Origin: Rubricoccus sp963708165
GTDB lineage: Bacteria > Bacteroidota > Rhodothermia > Rhodothermales > Rubricoccaceae
Direction of reading: 5' to 3'
Length of the DNA: 64,000 nt
Assembly: GCA_963708165.1 (NCBI GenBank)
Contig: OY970187.1
Coordinates: 3,100,001 to 3,164,000, forward strand
Positions 16,446-25,946 of the stretch are shown here, piece after piece (position 1 is the stretch's first letter; every line of letters begins with the position of its first letter). Both the position numbers and the translations under genes were made by a program. The notes under the pieces were generated by a model, which was given only the letters and a program-made list of their open reading frames with translations, made no database searches and was not told the origin of the DNA.

Positions 16446-18154
16446 CGGAGGTCGAGCACCGACCAGTCGCCAGAGGTGTGCGCGACGGGAAGCGCGCTCG
16501 CGGTGCCCGCAGGCACGACGGCGTAGTCCGCGTTGTACTTCTGGGCGAGCGCTCGCCAGCGGCTATCGGAGTTGCCCGCGTAGGAGCGGTCCATGACTTC
16601 CACCAAGCCGCGACCGCGCTCTGGGATGGCGCTGAGCGGCGCGATGTCGCTCAGGCGTGCCCACCACCCAGCACCGAGGTCGGACCGGAAGGGGACGGAC
16701 TTCCACGTCACGACGGCGCTGCGGCGCGAGGGCACGCGGAACGTGTCCATCGACGGCGGGACGAGAAAGACGGTGCTGGCCTCGGTCTGCTCACGAGCCC
16801 AGCTCGCGACGCCGCGCGTGTCGAACGTGTCCGGGCTGCGCACGTCGCGCACGCCGAGAAAGCACAGCACGGCAGCGGCGATGTAGAGCGGCGCCTTGGA
16901 ACGCAAGAGGCCGTCCAGCTTGCGGCGCGCGTCGTTCTGCAAGATCGAGAGCACGCCCGCGGCGATCCCGATGCACAGCACGACGTTGAGGAGAACCGTC
17001 AGCTTGAACACCTGGAGCCGCGCCATCGTCAGCGACTCGAACTCGTAGACGGCGTAGGTCGCTACGGCGGCGAGCGCGAGGAACGTGGCGCCGAAGAGCA
17101 GCGGGAACTCCATGTTGAGCACACGCCTCTCGCGAGAGGCCAGCACGAATCCGCCCACGCCCAGCGCCACGAAGGCGAGAAACAGCACCCATTCCATCGT
17201 GCCGAACGAGCCGGGCAGCAGGTGGTGTGGGTGCCGGAGCACGGCGTAGAGCGAGAACGCGTCCAGGCCCTCGGGCAGCGACGCCCCGCCAGAGGCCGAC
17301 TGCCGCAGCATCGCCGGACCCACGACGGGCAGCGCGATGAGAAGCGTGCCGCCCACAAACGTCGTCGGTGGCCAGCCCTTCCATGCGGTGCGCCTCTGGC
17401 GGCCGCGGCCCATGACGTAATCCATCTGGTAGTCGGCCTCTTGCGCGGCGGTGCGCTTCGGCTTTTCCTGCTGCGCCTTGTACACGCTGTAGATGGCGAC
17501 GACGGTGAGCACGGCGAGCGTGAGAAAGCCTACCAGCGGATGCAGCCAGCACGTCACGCCGAGCACGAGCGCGGCGATAAAGACGTGGTCCTTGAGGTAG
17601 ATCGTGATCGCCGCGAGCGCTCCTACCCACGCCATGCCTTCGGGCGTGAGCATGGAGTACACGACGTGGTTGCCACCCAGCGTGAAGCGCGGGAGCACGA
17701 GGCACGCCAGGACTGCAGCCAAGAGCGAGGCCGAGCGCCGAGCGCCCATCGCGCGGGCCAGCGACACGACCATAAACCCTGCGCCGACGAGCGTCAGCAC
17801 GTGCAAAAGGCTCACCGCAGCCTCTGGCGGGATGAAGCGGCTGAACGCCGTCAGGATGGCTTGGTAGGCGGCGCGGACCGTCAGACCGCCGTCCAACTGG
17901 CCCTGTACGTACGCGTCGTTGGCGAACAGGCTGGGATTGATCCGCGCGAGAATGGGCGGAATCAGGTCGTCCTGGTCTCCGCCACCCCATGTGTACCCGT
18001 AGAGAAGGGGGTGGAGAAACGCGACCAGTCCTCCAGCCAGTAAGGCGACGGGGCGGTCTCGGCTAGAGAAGGGAGGAGTTTTTTGCACGAGTCGTGGCGG
18101 GCTCAGAAGGAAGCTACTCGGATCGCCCTGCACGAACCGCAACAAGAGCTTCAA
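16442..18154 (-). CDS. Large multispanning membrane protein, glycosyltransferase-like
   Basis: Up to 570 residues, about ten hydrophobic segments in the first 470, then a C-terminal soluble region. GGGDQDDLIPPI in the first loop and several LHPLVGF-type helices resemble bacterial integral membrane proteins related to GT-C/PMT-like glycosyltransferases. The aspartate pair in the first loop is reminiscent of their catalytic carboxylates. Not recognised with confidence. The start at 18154 overlaps the ChbG-like gene by 41 bp. In-frame GTG codons near 18133 and 18088 would reduce or remove this. Followed by the flippase in one operon. Confidence 0.75.
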   Translation of the reverse strand: MKLLLRFVQGDPSSFLLSPPRLVQKTPPFSSRDRPVALLAGGLVAFLHPLLYGYTWGGGDQDDLIPPILARINPSLFANDAYVQGQLDGGLTVRAAYQAILTAFSRFIPPEAAVSLLHVLTLVGAGFMVVSLARAMGARRSASLLAAVLACLVLPRFTLGGNHVVYSMLTPEGMAWVGALAAITIYLKDHVFIAALVLGVTCWLHPLVGFLTLAVLTVVAIYSVYKAQQEKPKRTAAQEADYQMDYVMGRGRQRRTAWKGWPPTTFVGGTLLIALPVVGPAMLRQSASGGASLPEGLDAFSLYAVLRHPHHLLPGSFGTMEWVLFLAFVALGVGGFVLASRERRVLNMEFPLLFGATFLALAAVATYAVYEFESLTMARLQVFKLTVLLNVVLCIGIAAGVLSILQNDARRKLDGLLRSKAPLYIAAAVLCFLGVRDVRSPDTFDTRGVASWAREQTEASTVFLVPPSMDTFRVPSRRSAVVTWKSVPFRSDLGAGWWARLSDIAPLSAIPERGRGLVEVMDRSYAGNSDSRWRALAQKYNADYAVVPAGTASALPVAHTSGDWSVLDLR

Positions 18155-18866
18155 GCTCTTGCCGTCGCAGATAGCCGCCGGGCTCGTCGTGCGATCCCGG
18201 GTGCGTCATCCACTCGGTCACGCCTCTGGCGCCAGAGGCGCGCATCTCTTCCAGCGCGTCCGCGTCCAGGCGTCCGCTCCACCGGAAGCCCTCGAAGCGC
18301 TCGGGCGTGCTCACGCCAGAGGCCCGCGCCACGCGCGCGAGGCGCCGACCCAGACTGGAGAACACGGCCGTGTCAATGCGGCCTCTGGCGGGCTCATTGG
18401 GCGCGCGAAGCCTCGGGATGCCGCGCTCGGCGGCGAGGCGCACCGCCAGAGGCCCCAGCCACGGCGCGAGGTGGACGTGCTGGTGGCTGTCCAGGTGCGC
18501 CGGCGTGCGGCCCCAGATGCGCTCGAACGCATCGGCCTGGGCGCTCCACTCGGTCCACACCGCTGACGGCCTCTGGCGCGACCACCACAGCGCCGCGGCC
18601 TGGCTGGGAAACCGAGCCTCTGGCGTGAGCAGCGTCGCCAGAGGCTCGGGCGGTCCCGAGGGGCGCACGTGTGAGAGCGCCACGTGGAGCCCGATTTCCA
18701 GGCCTGGTGCCTCGCGCGTGACGAGTGCCGCGGCCTGGGGCGCCGACTCGCCGCCCGCCAGCCACGACGCGTGCGTGACGATGCCCTCGCGGTGCGCGCG
18801 CACGATGCCCGCGTCCACATCGTGCCGCAGGCCGAGGTCGTCGGCGGTGACGATGAGCGTGCTCAC
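18114..18866 (-). CDS. ChbG/YdjC-family carbohydrate deacetylase
   Basis: A 250-residue protein of the YdjC/ChbG family, metal-dependent deacetylases of N-acetylated sugars. TADDLGLRHDVDAGI holds the metal-binding Asp pair, and LDSHQHVHLAP holds the His pair. GLHVALSHVRP and EWMTHPG also fit. GTG at 18866 is chosen because it overlaps the upstream stop as GTGA. Neighbours (FemAB-like, flippase, membrane enzyme) suggest action on a cell-surface glycan precursor. Several dispersed motif copies occur in loops. Confidence 0.87.
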   Translation of the reverse strand: MSTLIVTADDLGLRHDVDAGIVRAHREGIVTHASWLAGGESAPQAAALVTREAPGLEIGLHVALSHVRPSGPPEPLATLLTPEARFPSQAAALWWSRQRPSAVWTEWSAQADAFERIWGRTPAHLDSHQHVHLAPWLGPLAVRLAAERGIPRLRAPNEPARGRIDTAVFSSLGRRLARVARASGVSTPERFEGFRWSGRLDADALEEMRASGARGVTEWMTHPGSHDEPGGYLRRQELEALVAVRAGRSE

Positions 18867-19789
18867 CTGAGCGCGTCGAGCGCGCGCAGCCACCGCGGTC
18901 CAATGCGGCGCACGAGGACGGTCGGCGTGAGGACGCCGCCGAGTTGGCGCTTGAACTGCGCCACGCCGGGCACGTTGGCGCCGCCAAGGTCGAGCGCGGT
19001 CACGCCAGAGGCTTTGAGAGCCGTCACCGCGTGGAGAAACAGGACCGCCATCGCCGGGCCCGGCTCGCTACCCGAGAGCCAGTACGTCGCCCGCTCGCCG
19101 TCGATGGTGAACAGCGCCGCGGCCTCTGGCGCGCCGCCGCGAGAGGCCGTGAAGCCGCGCACCAGGCCTCTGGCGTAGAGCGCATGCGCGAGCGCTTCCA
19201 GCGCGCCCGCGCCGAGTCCGAACGGGAGACCTTTGCGCGCGTAGCTCTCAACCTGCAGCCGTGCTGCGATGCCGAGGGCGTCGCGCGACTCCTCTACCAT
19301 GAATGCATCGGCATGGCGGCGGGCGCGCTGGCGCGTTCCACTGCTCCACGCCGCCACAGGCTCGCCGCTGAGGTCCGCGACCGATGTGTAGCGCGCACTC
19401 GCGGTCCAGCCTGCGAACGTGAACGTGCGCGGGTCCCTCCATGCAGGCGGGAGGGAAAGAGAGGCGAGGGCGAACCGACTCTCAGTGACGACGCGCAGCG
19501 CATCGAGCGGCGTCTCGCGCCCGATGATAGAGGCCTCTGGCGGAACATCTGCGAGAACCGGGGAGGTATAGCCGGCGCCCGGCGTGAGTGCGAGCACACG
19601 CAGAGGGCCGCGTTTTTTCTCCAGCCCAATCACGCCCACGCCATCTCCCAGCATCGCCAGAGGCGTCAGACCGAACGCCTCGCCAGCGGCCTGGACGAAG
19701 TCCGGGTGGTTGAACGGCGTCCGCACGGCACTGCGCTCCCAGAGCGCGAGCGCGTCGGCGTGGACGGAGCGGAGAGGGGCGATGGTCAC
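18863..19789 (-). CDS. FemAB/GNAT-fold acyl- or peptidyl-transferase-like protein
   Basis: 308 residues. The arrangement WSSGTRQRARRHADAFMVEES, then residues with ARKGLPFGLG and YWLSGSEPGPAMAVLFLHAVTALKASG, ending DLGGANVPGVAQFKRQLGG, is that of the double-GNAT FemAB-like (BioF2-like) proteins that attach amino acids or acyl groups to envelope glycans. The substrate is unknown. First gene of the minus-strand run 19789-15006 with tight overlaps, so probably one transcription unit. Confidence 0.78.
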   Translation of the reverse strand: MTIAPLRSVHADALALWERSAVRTPFNHPDFVQAAGEAFGLTPLAMLGDGVGVIGLEKKRGPLRVLALTPGAGYTSPVLADVPPEASIIGRETPLDALRVVTESRFALASLSLPPAWRDPRTFTFAGWTASARYTSVADLSGEPVAAWSSGTRQRARRHADAFMVEESRDALGIAARLQVESYARKGLPFGLGAGALEALAHALYARGLVRGFTASRGGAPEAAALFTIDGERATYWLSGSEPGPAMAVLFLHAVTALKASGVTALDLGGANVPGVAQFKRQLGGVLTPTVLVRRIGPRWLRALDALR

Positions 19790-19892
19790 GGCGCGAACCT
19801 ACCGCTTCTGTCCTCGCGGTCGGCCTCTGGCGCCAGAGGCGATCGGGAAGCAGCTTTGGACCCGGAACCCGGAACCGCCAGAGGCGGCCAGC

Positions 19893-21324
19893 CTACAGCA
19901 CGTACATGCTCAGGTCGCGGTCCTCCACGATGCCTTGCAGCGTGTCGCGGACTTTCTGGCCCGTGATCTCGACCGCCGCGCCGTGGTCGCCGTCGGGCAG
20001 GTCGAAGAGGTAGTCCTCCAGGAGCGTCGTCAGAATCGTGTGCAGGCGGCGGGCGCCGATATTCTCCACCTCCGAGTTGACCTGCGCCGCGATGCGCGCC
20101 ACCTCGTCGACGGCCTCTGGCGTGAACGAGAGCTCCACGCCCTCGCTCGCGAACAGCGCCGCGTACTGCTTGGTGAGCGCGTTCTCGGGCTCGGTCAGGA
20201 TGCGCACAAAGTCGGCCTCGGTGAGCGACTCCAGTTCTACGCGGATCGGGAAGCGGCCCTGCAGTTCGGGGATGAGGTCGCTGGGCTTGCTGACGTGGAA
20301 CGCGCCAGAGGCGATGAACAGGATGTGATCGGTTTTGACCGGCCCGTGCTTGGTGACGACCGTCGAGCCCTCGACGATGGGCAGGAGGTCGCGCTGCACG
20401 CCCTCGCGGCTCACGTCCGGGCCGCTACTTCCACCCTGGCTCTGGCGCCCCGCCACTTTGTCGATCTCGTCGATAAAGACGATGCCTGCCTGCTCGACGC
20501 GCGCGAGCGCCTCAGCGCGGGCGGCTTCCTGGTCGACCAGTTTCTGCGCCTCGTCTTGCGTGAGCAGGTCCATGGCCTCGGGCACCTTGACGCGGCGCTT
20601 CTGGCGCTTCTTGCCGCCGCCGAACATCTCCTGGAGGTTAATGCCCATCTCCTCCATGCCCATCGGGCCGAACATCTGGAGGTTGGTGGTCTTGTCCAGC
20701 GACACGTCGACCTCGACCTCGCGGTCGTCCAGGCTGCCGCGGTGGAGCATCTCGCGGAACCGCTCGCGGGTCTTGCCGCCGGGATCGGCCAGTCTCCTCC
20801 GCCGCTGGCGAGGGCGTGGTGACGGGAAAGCCCAGGCCGGGCAGACCGGCGGGTGGCTTGGCCTTGGAAGAGGGGAGGAGCAGGTCGAGCAGCCGGTTCT
20901 CGGCGTGGACGCGCGCCTGATCGGTCACGCGCTCGGCCTGGATGTCTTTGGCCTGCGCGATCGCGAGGTCCACCAGATCGCGGATCATGCTCTCCACGTC
21001 GCGGCCGACGTAGCCGACCTCGGTGAACTTCGTCGCCTCGACTTTGACGAACGGCGCGCCGGTCAGCTTCGCCAAGCGCCGCGCGATCTCGGTTTTGCCC
21101 ACGCCCGTCGGGCCGATGAGGATGATGTTGGCGGGCGTGATCTCGTCGCGCATGTCCTCGGGCGCGCGGAGGCGGCGCCAGCGGTTGCGCAGTGCCACAG
21201 CAACGGCCTTTTTGGCTGCGTTCTGGCCGACGACGTATTTGTCGAGCTCGGAGACGATGCGGCGCGGCGTGAGGCCTGCGTCGTCGGCGGTCACGTCGGT
21301 GGGAGATGTGGTCTGGAGTTCCAT
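19893..21324 (-). pseudogene. hslU: HslU (ClpY) ATPase gene with one frameshift
   Basis: Two overlapping minus-strand frames make a complete HslU, the AAA+ unfoldase ring of the HslUV protease. Frame one (ATG 21324) has LTPRRIVSELDKYVVGQ, Walker A GPTGVGKTE and FVKVEATKFTEVGYVGRDV. Frame two has the I-domain end, Walker B GIVFIDEIDK, sensor and the C-terminal tail EDRDLSMYVL that inserts into HslV. The switch lies near 20792-20800: after EET one extra base must be skipped to read ADPGGKTRERFREML. It falls in the variable I-domain linker. Since hslV is intact nearby, an assembly error is more likely than true loss. Confidence 0.85.
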
Positions 21325-21421
21325 GATGGGTGCCGCGCGTACGGCTGTCGCCTCTGGCGCCAGAGGCATGTCTCGCCTCGGACTGTCTCGCCAGAGGCTG
21401 ATAAAAGAGCGTGGTGTCGGC

Positions 21422-21439
21422 GCCTCTGGCGCCAGAGGC
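21422..21439. repeat. 18-bp composite palindrome fused to the NYN gene stop
   Basis: GCCTCTGGCGCCAGAGGC whose last base is also the first base of the minus-strand stop (CTA at 21439-21441, read TAG). A clean example of the stop-linked arrangement. Confidence 0.9.
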
Positions 21440-22326
21440 TATTCCTCGGAGTCGTCCGCGTCGTCGAAGGGGAGACCGTCTTCCGAGTCGCTGTCCACGT
21501 CGGGCGCGACGAGTTCGGCTCGGGCTTCTTTGACCTCGGGGTGCTCGCCGTTGATCATGAGCACGGTGTAGTCGTACGGCATCCCGCGGCGGCGCTCCAG
21601 CTTGACAGCGCCCGCCTCTTCCAACTCGGCGACGAGTGCCTTGGGGTCGGAGCTATCGGGCAGCTCTTCGGAGAGGCGGCGGAGCAGCGGCGTGAGGTAG
21701 ACCTCGTCGTACTGCCCGAAGTGCGTGAGCGTGAGCTCGAGCGCGCCAAACGCCTCCTCGGTCTCGATGTCGTTCGCCTCGCTGAACTGTGTCGTTTTGA
21801 CGGGCTCACCGACGGGCGCTTGCGGCGCCACGGCGCCATCGGGTAGGAGCGTTGCGGCATCGACGTATTCGCCGTTGCCGGTGTGGCGCAGGACGAACGG
21901 CGCGAGGTGCTCGCGGAAGCCCACACACACCACGCGCTTGCCCGCGCTCACGAGTGCCTGCACGACGGGCACGTAGTCCCGGTCGCCGGTGAGGATCACG
22001 AACGTCTCGATCTCTGGCCGCGTCTCGCGGATCGTGATCGCATCGACCGCGAGTTGCAGGTCCGATGTGTTGCGGTGCATCGTGGCGGGCACGTACACCG
22101 GCTCGATGCCGTGCAGGTACAGGCTGCGCTTGACGTGCCGGGTGTGGTCGTCGAGCCCGCTGAAGTCCGCGTAGGCGCGGCCGACGGTGATGCGCTGGCC
22201 CGAGAGGTGGTCGCGGAGCGCGGTCAGCAGATCGGTGCAGATGTCGGAGGGGCTACCGTCCTCGATCTGGTGCTTGAGGTAGTGGTGGAGGTTCTGGTAA
22301 TCGATCAGAACGCAGGCCTGTGTCAT
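21439..22326 (-). CDS. NYN-domain (LabA/DUF88-like) nuclease family protein
   Basis: 295 residues. The N-terminal 160 form a PIN-like NYN domain: LIDYQNLHHYL with the first acidic residue, VDAITIRETRPEIETFVILTGDRDYVPVVQAL with the catalytic Asp cluster (TGDRD), and KRVVCVGF. The C-terminal part (residues 200-275) looks like a winged-helix/OST-HTH-type module. Such proteins are predicted RNases. It lies between hslV and hslU, an unusual interruption. The acidic C-terminus (DVDSDSEDGLPFDDADDSEE) is notable. Confidence 0.85.
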   Translation of the reverse strand: MTQACVLIDYQNLHHYLKHQIEDGSPSDICTDLLTALRDHLSGQRITVGRAYADFSGLDDHTRHVKRSLYLHGIEPVYVPATMHRNTSDLQLAVDAITIRETRPEIETFVILTGDRDYVPVVQALVSAGKRVVCVGFREHLAPFVLRHTGNGEYVDAATLLPDGAVAPQAPVGEPVKTTQFSEANDIETEEAFGALELTLTHFGQYDEVYLTPLLRRLSEELPDSSDPKALVAELEEAGAVKLERRRGMPYDYTVLMINGEHPEVKEARAELVAPDVDSDSEDGLPFDDADDSEE

Positions 22327-22383
22327 GAATACTGAGGTCTATAGAGAATAAAGGGCCTCACGCCAGAGGCCTCTGGCGACGCA

Positions 22384-22926
22384 CTATTCGGCGTCGAGCT
22401 CCAGGATGTTGATGTTGTGGTTGGTGTACACGCAGATGTCGGCTGCGGTCTCCAATCCTTCCTGCACGATCTCGCGGGCTGAGAGCCCTGGCGCGTGCTT
22501 GACGAGCGCGCGCGCAGCGGCGAGCGCAAAGTTGCCGCCGGAGCCGATGGCGACGATGTCGTCGTCGGGCTCGATCACGTCGCCGGTGCCACTGATGAGC
22601 AGCAGGCGGTCGGGCGCGGCGAGGGCGAGCAGCGCTTCCAGGCGGCGCAGGTAGCGGTCCGTCCGCCACTCTTTGGCGAGCTCGACGGCGGCGCGGAGCG
22701 TGTTGCCTCCGTACTGCTCCAACTTGGACTCGTAGCGCTCGAAGAGCGTGAACGCGTCGGCGGTGGAGCCTGCGAAGCCGGAGAGCACCTTGCCGCCGCC
22801 GAGCGGGCGCACCTTGCGCACCTTGTGCTTCATGACGGTGTCGCCCATCGTGGCCTGCCCGTCTGAGCCGAGGGCAACGCGGCCGTTGTGGCGGACGCCC
22901 AGAACGGTTGTGGCGTGGATCTTCAT
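22384..22926 (-). CDS. hslV: HslV (ClpQ) protease subunit
   Basis: A 180-residue threonine protease of the HslUV complex. The ATG at 22926 gives MKIHATTVLGVRHNGRVALG, so removal of MKIHA would expose the catalytic Thr of TTVLGV. GDGQ/ATMGDTVMKHKVRKVR, GFAGSTADAFTLFERYE and AIGSGGNFALAAARAL are diagnostic. Nearly free of the dispersed motif. Partner hslU is downstream, separated by the NYN gene. Confidence 0.96.
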   Translation of the reverse strand: MKIHATTVLGVRHNGRVALGSDGQATMGDTVMKHKVRKVRPLGGGKVLSGFAGSTADAFTLFERYESKLEQYGGNTLRAAVELAKEWRTDRYLRRLEALLALAAPDRLLLISGTGDVIEPDDDIVAIGSGGNFALAAARALVKHAPGLSAREIVQEGLETAADICVYTNHNINILELDAE

Positions 22927-23155
22927 CAATAGTGGAATGCGAAATAAAGAGCGCAGCGCACCTGCGCGTATGGCGGGCGTACCCCGCACGCCGGGCCGTG
23001 TTGCAGGCGCGGTGGCGGTTGGCCGGGCCTCTGGCGTTCTGCACGCGTTATTGGCGCGTTTGGCCTCTGGCGCCAGAGGCGTATTCTGCGGCTCGCCCTT
23101 GCTTGGTCGCCGCGTGCTGCGGCTGAGCGCCAAACTGTTCTGCTGCCCCCGACCT

Positions 23156-24046
23156 ATGACTCTGTCCCGGTCTCTCCCCTACGCCCTCGTGCTCGTCTCG
23201 ACCTGCGCCTCAGCGCAGGTGGACCTCGGGACCGTCCGGGCATTTCTCCCTCTCGGAGTCGGCGACGCGTGGGAGTATGCCTACCACCGCACGGAGTGTG
23301 ACCACATCGCTTACGGGGGCGTGTGCAGGACCCAGAACGAGACGTACACATACCGTGTGGTAGGCGAGGAGGTCCGCGGGGAGGACACGCTGGCGGTGAT
23401 CGAGGGCCCCGGCACGCGGGCCCTCTTCGGCGTCCGCGCGGATGGATCTGGGTGGGTCTCCGAGACCGTCGAGGCGGGCGACGGCTCAGCCCCTACCCTC
23501 CCCCCGTTCCCGTATTTCTCCCTCTTTCAATCGATGGCGAACCGGGGGCCGATCGCGTGGACCTTCGAGGCCGGAGGCGAGGAGTACACAGGCGAAGCCC
23601 TCACAATCTATCCGCCCCCGTACGTCCTCGTCCGGGACGTCGGCCTCACGAAGCACTCGAACTCCTGGCAAGGTACTGGCGGCGCGCGGTGGTCGTACTC
23701 GTGGAGGCTGTCGGGAGCCTCGGTAGGCGAAGTCAGCTACGGCGGTTTCGCGACGGCCGTTCAGAGGCCCATGGCGACACCCATGCTCGACTGGTCCGTT
23801 GGGCCGAACCCGACGACAGGCCCCCTCACTGTACGCGCTGAGCTCCCGAGCCCCGCCACGGTCCACGTGGAGGTCGTGGACGTGCTCGGGCGGACCGTGT
23901 GGGGCGTCTATCCGCGTCCGGCCGTGCACGGTCTGTCCATGCAGGTCGATCTAGGGGGCTTGCCCCCGGGCGCATATGTCGTCCGCCTGTTCGTGGATGG
24001 GAGGCCCGCCGCGAGCGCGGCGGTGACGCGAGTGCCGGCGAGGTAG
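23156..24046 (+). CDS. Secreted protein with type IX secretion sorting domain
   Basis: 296 residues. Residues 1-21 are a signal peptide ending ASA-QVD. The central region is unrecognised, beta-rich, with two early Cys (ECDH...GVCR). The last 80 residues are a T9SS type A sorting domain: SVGPNPTTGPLTVRAELP, VVDVLGRTVW, LPPGAYVVRLFVDG. Export by the Sec system and then the type IX system to the surface is expected. Neither the gene nor its flanks (about 23090-24240) contain a copy of the dispersed motif, unlike nearly every other non-conserved gene here, which suggests recent arrival. Confidence 0.85.
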   Translation: MTLSRSLPYALVLVSTCASAQVDLGTVRAFLPLGVGDAWEYAYHRTECDHIAYGGVCRTQNETYTYRVVGEEVRGEDTLAVIEGPGTRALFGVRADGSGWVSETVEAGDGSAPTLPPFPYFSLFQSMANRGPIAWTFEAGGEEYTGEALTIYPPPYVLVRDVGLTKHSNSWQGTGGARWSYSWRLSGASVGEVSYGGFATAVQRPMATPMLDWSVGPNPTTGPLTVRAELPSPATVHVEVVDVLGRTVWGVYPRPAVHGLSMQVDLGGLPPGAYVVRLFVDGRPAASAAVTRVPAR

Positions 24047-24269
24047 GCGTCCAAGGGAGACGCCGGCCCCAGCGCGTTAGCCCCAGCAGCAGAACTCGCG
24101 GCTGCAGGCCGACAACGGGCTCCAGCGTTCTTGCTTCGGGCGCAGTTCGGCGTCTACGTTCATTTTCCCACCGTCCGCGGTCGCTGCCCGTTGCGGCTGA
24201 GCCAGCCGCAAGCTGTTACACAGCACCTAACTCAAGGCAAGCCACGCCAGAGGCCTCTGGCGCCAGAGG

Positions 24270-25814
24270 CTATCCGTCGTAATCCGCCAGAAGCTCCACG
24301 ATCGCGTCCTGCGCTTGGTTGACGCGGCTCGTGCGCGTGGAGTAGTGGTTGCACATGAGCGAGAAGGCGAGAAGGTGCCCGTTGTCGGCGGTGACGTAGC
24401 CCGAGAGCGTGCGCGCGCCCGAGATGTAGCCCGTCTTGGCGCGCACGTTGCCTCTGGCGTCGCCGGAGCGGTAGCGGCGCTCCAGCGTGCCGCTGCGGCC
24501 GCCGACGGCGAGCGACTCGTAGAAGGCCTCCGGCACGCCCGGTCCGGAGTGCTCGTTCATCGTGCGGAGAAGCTGCACCGTCGCCAGAGGCGTCAGGCGG
24601 TTGAGTGCGGAGAGGCCGGAGCCGTCGGCGATGCGGAGGCTGGCCGGGTCGATGCCTGCGCGCGTGAGAAAAGGCTCCATCGCAGCGGCGCCCGCTTTGG
24701 AGGAACCGGGCTCGTACTCGCTGCCGCTGTAGCCGTGCACGCCGAGGGTGCGGAGAAGGTGCTCGGCGTAGAGGTTGTTGCTCTCCTGGTTGGTCTCGGC
24801 CAGGATGTGCATCAGCTTGGGAGAGGCGTGCGTCGCGATGCGCTGCATCCCGTCGTAGCGGATGCGCGGGCCTTCCCACTCGTCCACGTCGATGGCGTCG
24901 CCGTCTACCTGAATGCCCTCGCGTTGGAGCGTGGCGACGAGGACGCGGATGAAGTAACTCGTGGGGTTGGAGACGGCCACATCCTCGCGCTCGACTTCGC
25001 CCGCGGGCACCGAGGCCGTCACGAGAAAGCGGTTGGAGGACAGGTCTCGCGAGTATCCCTCGCGGATGCTTCCGCCGTCGGTCGTCGTGGTGCGGTTGAC
25101 GACGTTGATGTAGCCCACGTCGGGCGTGACGGCGATTCTAGCGGGCTGGCCGGGCGCGGTACCGCTCACAGCGAGGTTGATGGTGCCCTCGCCAAACTGC
25201 AAGCCGGAGATCTCGGCACCGTAGTACCAGACTAGATCGTCCCAGCTCCAGCCCTCGCCCAGCGCGCGGTCGTCGAACACGTCGTCGTCGCCGATGACGG
25301 AGCCGCTGATGCGGCGCACGCCAGAGGCTTTGAGGCTGTCCGCCCACTGGCGGAACGTGCGCGTGAGGTCTCCCGAGGTGTAACGCGCGCCCATCGTAGG
25401 ATCGCCGGAGCCGCGCACGACGAGCGAGCCGACGAGCGTGCCGCCGCGGATCTCGCCGTCGGCGTAGAGGCGCGTCGTGTAGCGGAAGTCCGTCCCCAGT
25501 TTGTCCAGCACGCCTGCCGTCGAGAACAGCTTCATGTTGCTGGCCGGGATGAACCGCTTGGCCGCGTTGCGGTCGTAGAGGACGCGCCCATCGGTGAGAT
25601 CCACGACGTAGGCGCCCCAATAGGCGTCATCGAAGGCGCTGGCATCCAGTTGCGCGTCGATCAGGTCGGTGAGCGCGTTGGCTGCGACCGATACGGGCTG
25701 CGCGGTGGCCTCTGGCGCCATCGCCAGAGGCGCGGCGAAGAGGAGGCAGAGGGCGGCGAGGTGGGGAAGAAGCAGGCCGCGGGGCATCGGATGCAGGTGT
25801 GTTCGGAGAGTCAA
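24270..25814 (-). CDS. dacB: D-alanyl-D-alanine carboxypeptidase/endopeptidase (PBP4, S13)
   Basis: 514 residues with a signal peptide (residues about 12-38). The penicillin-binding motifs are present in order: SNMK (Ser92-Lys95), SNN (ETNQESNNLYAEHLL) and KTG (VRAKTGYISGA). The large insert between the first two motifs is typical of PBP4. It trims or cleaves peptidoglycan cross-links in the periplasm. It lies downstream of mreB-mreC, consistent with a cell-wall operon. Start: ATG at 25787 (residue 10) is an alternative. The stop TAG is fused to the motif palindrome. Confidence 0.93.
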   Translation of the reverse strand: MTLRTHLHPMPRGLLLPHLAALCLLFAAPLAMAPEATAQPVSVAANALTDLIDAQLDASAFDDAYWGAYVVDLTDGRVLYDRNAAKRFIPASNMKLFSTAGVLDKLGTDFRYTTRLYADGEIRGGTLVGSLVVRGSGDPTMGARYTSGDLTRTFRQWADSLKASGVRRISGSVIGDDDVFDDRALGEGWSWDDLVWYYGAEISGLQFGEGTINLAVSGTAPGQPARIAVTPDVGYINVVNRTTTTDGGSIREGYSRDLSSNRFLVTASVPAGEVEREDVAVSNPTSYFIRVLVATLQREGIQVDGDAIDVDEWEGPRIRYDGMQRIATHASPKLMHILAETNQESNNLYAEHLLRTLGVHGYSGSEYEPGSSKAGAAAMEPFLTRAGIDPASLRIADGSGLSALNRLTPLATVQLLRTMNEHSGPGVPEAFYESLAVGGRSGTLERRYRSGDARGNVRAKTGYISGARTLSGYVTADNGHLLAFSLMCNHYSTRTSRVNQAQDAIVELLADYDG

Positions 25815-25946
25815 CGGAGGCGCCGCGAAGGTAGTACGGACGCAGCCGCCGGAAGCGCGTTTTGGTCCTCTGGCGGGAGGCCAAGCATCACGAAAGCGCG
25901 AGCGCAGGACAGCGCCAGAGGCTCGCTACAGTACGGCGCCAGAGGC

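Noticed and set aside
15896..18043. 715-residue open frame on the plus strand opposite the flippase and membrane-protein genes
   Set aside because: Arg/His/Gln-rich, no family motif; an antisense shadow produced by GC-rich codon bias. The minus-strand genes have clear membrane-protein features.
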